A stretch of DNA of 64,000 nucleotides from NCBI RefSeq assembly GCF_020193575.1, contig NZ_JADYVD010000030.1, positions 1 through 64,000 on the forward strand, given 5' to 3'. A program made the translations under genes and the position numbers. The notes under the pieces are model-generated. The model was not told the DNA's origin, made no database searches, and saw only the letters and a list, made by a program, of their open reading frames with translations. This document shows positions 18,302 through 25,749 of the stretch, one piece after another. Source of the stretch: Ensifer sp. IC4062. GTDB lineage: Bacteria; Pseudomonadota; Alphaproteobacteria; Rhizobiales; Rhizobiaceae. Each line of letters opens with the position of its first letter. Position 1 is the first letter of the stretch.

Positions 18302-19243
18302 ATGAGCCACACAATAAACCACCTCCGCCGGCTCCGCCTGCAGCGCAGCGAACTCGCGGTTCCAGGCTCGAATCCGGAGATGATCGAGAAGGCGGCCAAT
18401 TCGGACGCCGACTATATTTTCCTCGATATCGAGGACGCCGTGGCGCCGCCGGACAAGGAGCGTGCCCGTGCCAACATCGTCGCCGCGCTCAATCAGATCG
18501 ACTGGCGCGGCCGCGGCAAGACCATCTCCGTCCGCATCAACGGCCTTGATACCCACTACATGTATCGTGACGTCGTTGACCTCATGGAACAGGCGGGTGA
18601 CCGGATCGACACGCTGCTCGTGCCGAAGGTCGGCGTGCCGGCCGATCTCTACATGGTCGAAGCCATGGTCAACCAGATCGAGATTGCCAAGGGCTGCAAG
18701 AGCCGCGTCGGGCTCGAGGCACTGATCGAGACCGCGCTCGGCATGGCCAACGTCGAAGCCATCGCCTCCTTCGGCGGGCGCCTCGAAGCGTTGCATTTCG
18801 GCGTCGCCGACTATGCCGCGAGCCTCAAGGCCCGCACCGTCAACATCGGCGGCCTCAACCCGGATTATCCCGGCGACCAGTGGCACTTCGGCCTGTCGCG
18901 CATGACGGTCGCATGTCGTGCCTATGGGCTGCGTGCCATCGACGGCCCTTTCGGTGATTTCTCCGATCCAGAAGGCTACAGGGCCGCCGCCCGCCGTGCC
19001 GCCGCGCTCGGGATCGAGGGCAAATGGGCGATCCATCCGAGCCAGATCGCGCTTGCCAACGACATCTTCTCCCCGCCCGAGAAGGAGGTCGACCGCGCCC
19101 GCCGCATCATAGACGCGCTGAAGCTCGCCGAGAGCCAGGGGAAGGGCGCCGCATCGCTCGACGGCAAGATGATCGACGCCGCATCCGAGCGCATGGCGCG
19201 CAACGTGCTCGCCACCCATGAAGCAATCATTGCCAGCCGCTGA
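18302..19243 (+). CDS. mcl: L-malyl-CoA (beta-methylmalyl-CoA) lyase
   Basis: A 313-residue HpcH/HpaI-CitE superfamily lyase. Landmarks are RSELAVPGSNPEMIEKA at the N terminus, the metal ligand region FLDIEDAV, the LEALIETALG segment with its catalytic glutamate, and GKWAIHPSQIALANDIF near the C terminus, all typical of malyl-CoA lyases. It splits malyl-CoA to glyoxylate and acetyl-CoA. It lies between the aminotransferase and the thiokinase genes with gaps of 12-21 bases. Citrate lyase beta-like activity is less likely because no citF or citD is present. Confidence 0.88.
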   Translation: MSHTINHLRRLRLQRSELAVPGSNPEMIEKAANSDADYIFLDIEDAVAPPDKERARANIVAALNQIDWRGRGKTISVRINGLDTHYMYRDVVDLMEQAGDRIDTLLVPKVGVPADLYMVEAMVNQIEIAKGCKSRVGLEALIETALGMANVEAIASFGGRLEALHFGVADYAASLKARTVNIGGLNPDYPGDQWHFGLSRMTVACRAYGLRAIDGPFGDFSDPEGYRAAARRAAALGIEGKWAIHPSQIALANDIFSPPEKEVDRARRIIDALKLAESQGKGAASLDGKMIDAASERMARNVLATHEAIIASR

Positions 19244-19255
19244 GGGAGGGCAGAC

Positions 19256-20440
19256 ATGGACATCCACGAATACCAGGCCAAGGAACTTCTATCCCGCTAC
19301 CAGATCCACATTCCCCGCGGCGGGCTGGCCTACAGCCCGGAACAGGCGGCCTATCGCGCGAGCGAGATTGGCGGCGACCGCTGGGTCGTAAAGGCGCAAA
19401 TCCATTCCGGCGCGCGCGGCAAGGCGGGCGGTATCAAGCTCTGCTCGTCCGATCATGAGATCGTCGCGGCGGCCGACGCCATGCTGGGCGCCAAACTGGT
19501 GACGCACCAGACCGGCCCGCAGGGCAAGCTGGTCAGTCGCCTCTACGTCGAGGAGGCGATGGATATCGAACGTGAGATCTATCTCGGCTTCGTGCTCGAC
19601 CGCAAATCCGAGCGGATCATGATCGTCGCGTCGTCCTCGGGCGGTATGGAGATCGAGGAGATCGCCGAGGCCGAACCCGACTCCATCATCCGCGCCACCG
19701 TCGATCCGGGCGTCGGCATGCAGGATTTTCAGGCCCGCGAGATCGCCTTCGGCCTCGGTATCGACAATGCGCTCGTCGGCCGCGCCACGCAGACGCTCAT
19801 GGGCTGCTACCGCGCTTTCGTCGACTATGATGCCTCGATGCTGGAGATCAACCCGCTGGTGGTGACCCGCCGGGGTGACCTCGTGGCCCTCGACGCCAAG
19901 ATGAGCTTCGACGAGAACGCACTCTTCCGCCGGCCTCAGATTGCGGAGATGCGCGACAAGAGCCAGGAGGACCCGCGCGAGACATACGCATCCGACCGCG
20001 GGCTCTCCTATGTCGGCCTCGATGGTAATATCGGCTGTATCATCAACGGTGCGGGCCTGGCGATGGCGACCATGGACATGATCAAGATCGCCGGCGGCGA
20101 GCCCGCGAACTTCCTCGATATTGGAGGTGGCGCTTCGCCCGAGCGCGTGGCGAAATCATTCCGTGCCGTACTCAGGGATAAGAACGTCGAGACGATCCTC
20201 GTCAACATCTTTGCCGGCATCAATCGCTGCGACTGGGTGGCAGAGGGCGTGATCAAGGCATTGCGCGAAGTCGGCGTGCCGGTTCCGCTCGTCGTCCGTC
20301 TCTCCGGCACCAACATGGAAGAGGGGCGGCGCATCCTCGCCGAGTCGGGCGAGAACATCATCATCGCGGAAACGCTGGCGGAAGCGGCCGAAAAGGCGGT
20401 CAGCGCATGGCGTTCCTACACCGCCACCAAGGCTGCTTGA
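19256..20440 (+). CDS. mtkA: Malate-CoA ligase (malate thiokinase), beta subunit
   Basis: A 394-residue SucC-like ATP-grasp subunit: [15 protein letters not shown] at the start, [16 protein letters not shown] in the ATP-binding domain, and [11 protein letters not shown] then [16 protein letters not shown] in the CoA-ligase domain. It is closely related to succinyl-CoA synthetase beta, but its place between a malyl-CoA lyase and the alpha subunit, away from TCA-cycle genes, supports malate as substrate. The start follows GGGAGG. A succinate-specific enzyme cannot be excluded from sequence alone. Confidence 0.85.
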   Translation: MDIHEYQAKELLSRYQIHIPRGGLAYSPEQAAYRASEIGGDRWVVKAQIHSGARGKAGGIKLCSSDHEIVAAADAMLGAKLVTHQTGPQGKLVSRLYVEEAMDIEREIYLGFVLDRKSERIMIVASSSGGMEIEEIAEAEPDSIIRATVDPGVGMQDFQAREIAFGLGIDNALVGRATQTLMGCYRAFVDYDASMLEINPLVVTRRGDLVALDAKMSFDENALFRRPQIAEMRDKSQEDPRETYASDRGLSYVGLDGNIGCIINGAGLAMATMDMIKIAGGEPANFLDIGGGASPERVAKSFRAVLRDKNVETILVNIFAGINRCDWVAEGVIKALREVGVPVPLVVRLSGTNMEEGRRILAESGENIIIAETLAEAAEKAVSAWRSYTATKAA

Positions 20441-20453
20441 GGGAGGCCGAGAC

Positions 20454-21353
20454 ATGTCCATTCTTCTCGACAAGAACACCCGCGTCATCGTGCAGGGCTT
20501 CACCGGTAAGATCGGCAGCTTCCACGCGGAAGATATGAAGCGCTACGGCACTAATGTCGTGGGCGGCGTAACCCCCGGAAAGGGCGGCCATACCCATCTC
20601 GGCTTGCCGGTCTTCAATACGGTGAAGGGTGCGGTGCAGGAGACCGGCGCGGAGGCTTCGATCGTGTTCGTGCCGCCGCCCTTTGCCGCCGACTCCATCA
20701 TGGAGGCGGCGGACGCCGGTATCCGGCTCTGCGTCTGTATCACCGACGGCATTCCCTCCCAGGACATGACCAGGGTCAAACGATATATGCGGCGTTACCG
20801 CTTCGAGGACCGCATGACGCTGATCGGTCCGAACTGCGCCGGCATGATCACGCCGGGCGAGGCGCTCATGGGCATCATGCCGGGTTCGATTTACCTGCCG
20901 GGCCGCATCGGCATCGTGGGCCGATCCGGCACGCTCGGCTATGAGGCGGCGAGCCAGATGAAAGCGCTCGGCATCGGTGTGTCCACCTCGGTCGGCATCG
21001 GCGGTGATCCGGTCAACGGATCCTCTTTCAAGGACATGCTGGAGCTTTTCGAGAAGGATCCCGACACCGATGCGGTTCTGATGATCGGCGAGATCGGCGG
21101 TCCCCAGGAGGCGGAAGCGGCACTTTGGGCGCGAGATCACATGAAGAAGCCGCTGATCGCCTATATCGCTGGCCTTTCAGCGCCGAAGGGCCGCCGCATG
21201 GGCCATGCCGGCGCGATCATCTCCGCCTTCAGGGAATCGGCCCAGGAAAAAGTCGAGATCCTCAAGGGCGCGGGCGTCACGATCGTGCCGACGCCATCGT
21301 CGTTCGGCGAAACGGTGGCCGGTGTAGTGGCGGCCATGACCAAGGCTGCTTGA
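20454..21353 (+). CDS. mtkB: Malate-CoA ligase (malate thiokinase), alpha subunit
   Basis: A 299-residue SucD-like subunit. The N-terminal CoA-binding fold has [15 protein letters not shown] and GGVTPGKGG; the phosphohistidine is H251 in [10 protein letters not shown], and GPNCAGMI and [10 protein letters not shown] are standard. The start follows GGGAGGCC, 13 bases after mtkA. Together the two subunits make malyl-CoA from malate, ATP and CoA. It ends the operon; a long stem-loop follows. Confidence 0.86.
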   Translation: MSILLDKNTRVIVQGFTGKIGSFHAEDMKRYGTNVVGGVTPGKGGHTHLGLPVFNTVKGAVQETGAEASIVFVPPPFAADSIMEAADAGIRLCVCITDGIPSQDMTRVKRYMRRYRFEDRMTLIGPNCAGMITPGEALMGIMPGSIYLPGRIGIVGRSGTLGYEAASQMKALGIGVSTSVGIGGDPVNGSSFKDMLELFEKDPDTDAVLMIGEIGGPQEAEAALWARDHMKKPLIAYIAGLSAPKGRRMGHAGAIISAFRESAQEKVEILKGAGVTIVPTPSSFGETVAGVVAAMTKAA

Positions 21354-21370
21354 CGCAGAGCACCCGCATG

Positions 21371-21444
21371 CCGGTGACCCCGTCCCTGACCGGGAGAGGT
21401 GGAGCGCGCGTTTGCCGCGCGTTCCGACAGGGACGCCTCACCGG
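21371..21444. terminator. Long imperfect stem-loop after mtkB
   Basis: CCGGTGA-CCC-CGTCCCT pairs with AGGGACG-CC-TCACCGG across about 40 bases that contain a second hairpin (CGCGCG/CGCGCG). There is no T tract directly after it, so it may mark a Rho-dependent end or stabilise the mRNA. Confidence 0.45.
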
Positions 21445-21603
21445 CGGCAGGTTCCATTTTTAAGGGCCTCCCGCGGGAGTGACGGATGTCAAAAACGTCG
21501 TGTTTCTGCCGCATCTCGAGCGGTGATCCACGGGATGGGACCTTATGAATGGCGAATACGCCGGTGGCGCCGGCGGCCTGGAGGTTAAGAAGGAGGAGCA
21601 AAA

Positions 21604-23196
21604 ATGGAGCGATCACGACCTAGTGGGATCGACCCGGCAGTATTCTGGCCGGCCATGTTCATCATCCTGGGATTTGTCGGCTGGGGGACCGTTTTCCCTG
21701 AAAGCCTGTCCTCAGTCTCGAAGGTGGTTCTCGATGCCATCATCGCCGACTTTGGCTGGGGCTTCGTCGTCTCTTCTGCCGGCTTCCTGGTTTTCGCTCT
21801 CTTCCTGGCCGTGAGCCGCTTCGGCAAGATACGCCTTGGACAGGACGACGAGCGCCCGGAATTCCGCACCGCGTCGTGGATCTGCATGATGTTCAGCGTC
21901 GGCATGGGCATTGGGCTGATGTTCTGGGGCGTGGCGGAGCCAATCTACCACTTTGCAGGTCCGCCCCATGGGCAGGCCGAGCCGAGGACGCTAGAGGCGG
22001 CCCTTGTTGCAATGAAGTATTCATATTTCCATTGGGCGCTTCACCCCTGGGCCATATACGCGGTGGTTGGCCTTGCCATCGCCTACTTCACCTTCCGCAA
22101 GGGAAAGTCGAACCTGATTTCCGCTGCCTTCACGCCGATTCTCGGCGAGGCCGCGAGCGGGCCAATCGGCAAGGCGATCGACGTGCTTGCGCTGATTGCA
22201 ACACTGTTTGGAACCGCCACCTCGCTCGGTCTCGGCGCACAGCAGATCAACAGCGGTATGAACTTTCTTTGGGGCACAGGTGTTTCCAACGCCATCGCGC
22301 TCACGATTATCGGTGTCATGACGGTGCTGTTCATACTCTCGGCAGTGTCTGGCGTGGGCAAGGGAATCCAGTTCCTCTCCAACATGAACATGATCATCGC
22401 CATGCTGCTGCTCATCTTCCTGGTGTGCATCGGGCCAACGATCTTCATGTTCAACACATTCACGGAATCGCTGGGCTTCTATCTGAGCGACCTCGTGTCC
22501 ATGTCGTTGCGCACGGCCGCCTTCAGCGACGGCAAGTGGCTCGGTAGCTGGACCATTTTCTATTGGGCGTGGTGGATATCCTGGGCACCCTTCGTCGGCG
22601 TGTTCATCGCGCGGATCTCACGCGGTCGCACGATCAAGGAGTTCGTGATCGGCGTGATCCTGATCCCGAGCGGCGTCACCTTCATCTGGTTCACGATCAT
22701 GGGTGGCACGGCACTCCATTCCGAACTTTTCGGCGCCGGGGGGATCGTCGAGGCCGTTACCAAGGAGGGCGCTGCAGTCTCGCTTTTCACTCTTCTGGCG
22801 CAGTATCCGTTTGCATGGCTGACATCCTTGACCGCCGTTTTCCTGGTCGCGATCTTCTTCATCTCGGGCGCGGATGCAGGCGCGGTCGTAATGGGAATGC
22901 TCTCATCGCGCGGCGCACTGGAGCCAAAGCCCGGCGTTGTCGTCCTTTGGGGCGTGCTTGCCGGTGCCTCCGCCGCGGTGCTTCTCGTCATGGGCGGGCT
23001 TCAGGGCCTCCAGACCGCGTCGATCATCGCTGCCGCACCTTTCCTGCTGGTGATGATCGGGCTTTGCATTTCGCTATGGCATGCCCTTCTCGATGAGCTC
23101 GAAGAGGGAAGCGCCCGGCGTCCCGCGTCAACATCCGCGACGCCGGGCACGGGAAATGTCGAAACTTCCGAGCTTGTGCCTGAAGCAGTGTCGTGA
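21604..23196 (+). CDS. BCCT-family betaine/choline/carnitine-type transporter
   Basis: A 530-residue membrane protein with about twelve hydrophobic helices. The signature FYWAWWISWAPFVGVFIARI followed by SRGRTIKEF is diagnostic of the BCCT family, and the MFWGVAEPIYHF segment is also conserved. These carriers move trimethylammonium or related zwitterions with sodium or protons. The start follows AAGGAGGAGCAAAA. It lies after the malyl-CoA genes and before GlxA-type regulators, which often govern betaine, carnitine or choline use, so a methylated amine substrate is plausible but unproven. The C-terminal tail after helix 12 is short, arguing against a large osmosensor domain. Confidence 0.88.
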   Translation: MERSRPSGIDPAVFWPAMFIILGFVGWGTVFPESLSSVSKVVLDAIIADFGWGFVVSSAGFLVFALFLAVSRFGKIRLGQDDERPEFRTASWICMMFSVGMGIGLMFWGVAEPIYHFAGPPHGQAEPRTLEAALVAMKYSYFHWALHPWAIYAVVGLAIAYFTFRKGKSNLISAAFTPILGEAASGPIGKAIDVLALIATLFGTATSLGLGAQQINSGMNFLWGTGVSNAIALTIIGVMTVLFILSAVSGVGKGIQFLSNMNMIIAMLLLIFLVCIGPTIFMFNTFTESLGFYLSDLVSMSLRTAAFSDGKWLGSWTIFYWAWWISWAPFVGVFIARISRGRTIKEFVIGVILIPSGVTFIWFTIMGGTALHSELFGAGGIVEAVTKEGAAVSLFTLLAQYPFAWLTSLTAVFLVAIFFISGADAGAVVMGMLSSRGALEPKPGVVVLWGVLAGASAAVLLVMGGLQGLQTASIIAAAPFLLVMIGLCISLWHALLDELEEGSARRPASTSATPGTGNVETSELVPEAVS

Positions 23197-23202
23197 ATCG
23201 AT

Positions 23203-23242
23203 CAGCTGCACCGTCCGTCCCGAGGGGCCGACGGTGCAGCTG
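23203..23242 (+). terminator. Hairpin after the BCCT gene
   Basis: A perfect 13-bp stem, CAGCTGCACCGTC (23203-23215) with GACGGTGCAGCTG (23230-23242), begins 7 bases after the stop. The T tract after it is weak. It lies between convergent genes and probably ends transcription. Confidence 0.65.
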
Positions 23243-23334
23243 TGGACTCCAACTGAAAATGCGAAAAGACCGCGGATTTTTTGTCGGACCGTTGAACTAC
23301 TTGCCGTGCCGTGATCTGCGACGTGGATGATGCG

Positions 23335-24360
23335 TCATGCGGCCGACGCACATTCGGCCGGATGCGCTGCCGCCATTCTCATGATACGGCCACGTGCTTC
23401 CTGCGGCGAACACCCAAACGTCTCGCGATAGCACTTAGAAAAATGCGAAGCTGACACGAAGCCACAGGCGATAGCGACTTCTACGACAGGCATCGTTGAC
23501 TGGACCAGCAGCAGTTGGGCGCGCTCGAGACGGAGCTTCAAATAGTACCGCGCCGGCGAACAGCGCAGCTCGTTGCGGAACAGCCGCTCGACCTGGCGCC
23601 GTGAAAGGCCAATCGAGGCGGTAAGCTCTTCCACTTGCATCGGCTCGGTCAGGCTCTTCTCCATCTTCTCGACCAGCTTCAACACGATGGGATCTCGAAC
23701 CCCGATGCGTTGGGCGAAGGGAAGACGCTGCCGCTCCCCGGGAGCGCGCACACGATCGACAAGTGCGAGTTCGCATATGCCGCTCACAACGCTCTCGTCG
23801 AAATCGCGGCCAATGATGTGCAGCATCATGTCGAAGGAAGCGGCCCCGCCGGCGCAGGTATAGATGTTGCCGTCGACTTCGTAGATCCCACTGCTGGCGT
23901 TTGCCGCGCCAAAGCGCTCAGCAAATCCGGGTTGATTCTCCCAGTGGATCGCGCATTTCCTCTCGTCGAGCAGTCCGGCTCTCGCCAGGATATGGGCACC
24001 CGTGCACAGGCCCGCGACGGCGACCCCACGATTACGACATTCGCGCAGCCACGCATCAGCGGCGCGGTCGAGGTGGCGTTCCACGTGCTTTCCCCCGCAA
24101 ATCACGGACACTGAGGGACGTAGGCGGCTGGTGAGGTGCTGGCGTTCAACCGCTACCGAGTTGTCCGCTTCAAGCGCGAGGCCGCAGCTCGCGCGGACCT
24201 TGGCGCCGTCGGAAGAGACCACGCGCCAGGAGTAGGCTTCGTAACCGACGACTGCGTTTGCCAACCGCAAAGCCTCGACCGCGGAAGAGAACGCCAGCAT
24301 CGTAAATTCCGGCACAAGGTAGAAGACAAACAGACGCTGTTCCGCGCTAACTATTCTCAT
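23335..24360 (-). CDS. GlxA/GbdR-type AraC-family regulator
   Basis: A 341-residue regulator with an N-terminal DJ-1/PfpI-like domain (LVPEFTMLAFSSAVEALRLAN, and the nucleophile-elbow cysteine in VAGLCTGAHILARAG) and a C-terminal AraC double helix-turn-helix (SIGLSRRQVERLFRNEL, then VAIACGFVSASHFSKCYRE). I start it at 24360, where GGGAGAATTTTGG precedes ATG; the upstream extension to 24474 would occupy the promoter. Relatives control betaine, carnitine and dimethylglycine use. It is divergent from a second regulator of the same type and convergent with the BCCT gene. Confidence 0.85.
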   Translation of the reverse strand: MRIVSAEQRLFVFYLVPEFTMLAFSSAVEALRLANAVVGYEAYSWRVVSSDGAKVRASCGLALEADNSVAVERQHLTSRLRPSVSVICGGKHVERHLDRAADAWLRECRNRGVAVAGLCTGAHILARAGLLDERKCAIHWENQPGFAERFGAANASSGIYEVDGNIYTCAGGAASFDMMLHIIGRDFDESVVSGICELALVDRVRAPGERQRLPFAQRIGVRDPIVLKLVEKMEKSLTEPMQVEELTASIGLSRRQVERLFRNELRCSPARYYLKLRLERAQLLLVQSTMPVVEVAIACGFVSASHFSKCYRETFGCSPQEARGRIMRMAAAHPAECASAA

Positions 24361-24497
24361 CCAAAATTCTCCCAACGACGGCCTGGCATTCTCCAGCGTC
24401 GCTTGGCCATCTCTCCGCGACTTATCCCGAAATATTGACTTGCGTCGGAGATCTGAAAAGAATGATTGCGTCATATCGGCAGTAGAAATGAGACAGT

Positions 24498-25505
24498 ATG
24501 ATTGTAAACGACGTTTCCTCGAGGAGCGTGCGGCGGGAGCAGGATGCGCGTCTGACAGTGGCGTTTATTCTGGTGCAGCGATTTACGCTCTGCGCCTTTG
24601 CCAATTTCGTGGACGTGTTGCGTCTCGCCGCGGATGAAGGCGATCGTAGCCGGCCAATCCAATGCCGATGGAAAGTCGTTGCCCCGGACATGAGGCCGAT
24701 CATTGCGAGCTGCGGTGTCTCTGTTCAGCCTCACGAGGTGTTCGGCAGCCCCAAACTCTTCGATTATATCGTGGTGGTCGGCGGCCTTATCGACGAAATG
24801 GACCGGCCGGACGAGAGGGTAGAACGTTATTTGCGGCAGGCCGCGGCGGCCGGGGTGCCCCTGGTTGGCCTGTGCACCGGAACCTTCATCCTCCATCGTG
24901 CCGGTTTAATGGAGGGCTATCGCGGCTGTGTGAGCTGGTTCCATCATCAGGATTTTCTCTCGCAGTTCGACGGGCTCAAGCCGGTATCCGACCAGATCTT
25001 CGTGGTCGACCGCGACCGCCTGACTTGCTCCGGCGGTACGAGCACGGCTCACCTCGCGGCATTCCTGGTCGACAGGCACATCGGCAAGGCTCAATCCACG
25101 AAAAGCTTGAATATCATGATGATCAGCGAGGCGGAGGACGGTGGCGCACCGCAGCCCGGCCTGACGCTCAGCTTCCGGACCAAGGATCCAATTGTCAGGA
25201 AGGCGCTTTTGCTGATGCAGCAAAGCCTGGACACACCACTCTCCGTCGCCGAGATAGCGAGGAATCTGAAAGTTGGTAAACGGTGTCTTGAACGGCATTT
25301 CAGGGAAGCACTTGGAACCTCGCCCCTGACCGCGTTTATCGAGATGCGGCTTTTGCTCGCGCGCCACATGCTTGAGAACACCGATAAGTCGATTGCCATG
25401 ATCGCCGCGGAAAGCGGTTTCTGTGATTCATCCCATCTCAGCCGGATGTTCCGCAGGCGGTTCGCCAGCACACCGCAAAATTTCCGCGTGTCTCTGGGGC
25501 TTTAG
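24498..25505 (+). CDS. GlxA-type AraC-family regulator
   Basis: A 335-residue paralogue of the preceding regulator: DJ-1-like domain (LVQRFTLCAFANFVDVLRLA, cysteine in VGLCTGTFILHRAG, and CSGGTSTAHLAAFLVDRHIG) followed by the AraC domain (ARNLKVGKRCLERHFREALG, then IAAESGFCDSSHLSRMFRRRF). The two genes are divergent with about 137 bases between starts. No strong ribosome site precedes the ATG at 24498. The downstream fusion gene on the same strand is its most likely target (inference). Confidence 0.85.
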   Translation: MIVNDVSSRSVRREQDARLTVAFILVQRFTLCAFANFVDVLRLAADEGDRSRPIQCRWKVVAPDMRPIIASCGVSVQPHEVFGSPKLFDYIVVVGGLIDEMDRPDERVERYLRQAAAAGVPLVGLCTGTFILHRAGLMEGYRGCVSWFHHQDFLSQFDGLKPVSDQIFVVDRDRLTCSGGTSTAHLAAFLVDRHIGKAQSTKSLNIMMISEAEDGGAPQPGLTLSFRTKDPIVRKALLLMQQSLDTPLSVAEIARNLKVGKRCLERHFREALGTSPLTAFIEMRLLLARHMLENTDKSIAMIAAESGFCDSSHLSRMFRRRFASTPQNFRVSLGL

Positions 25506-25749
25506 GCGAGAAATCGCAAAACTCCAGGCGTTATTGATCCGGCTGTAGTACTACGCAGCCGCATTTTGCGCCCTCTCGCGCGATCCTTTCACAAGAGGTG
25601 GCGGTCGTCGATGCGCTGCCGCAGCCTTCAGCGACAGGCGCAATGATGACGCATTCCGCGTGCTGTTCGACGCATATGAGGTCTTCTTTCTGACGTGTTC
25701 GATCCACTATCAGCGCCACCTCCCCGCCTCGAAAACAGATAGGCAGATC

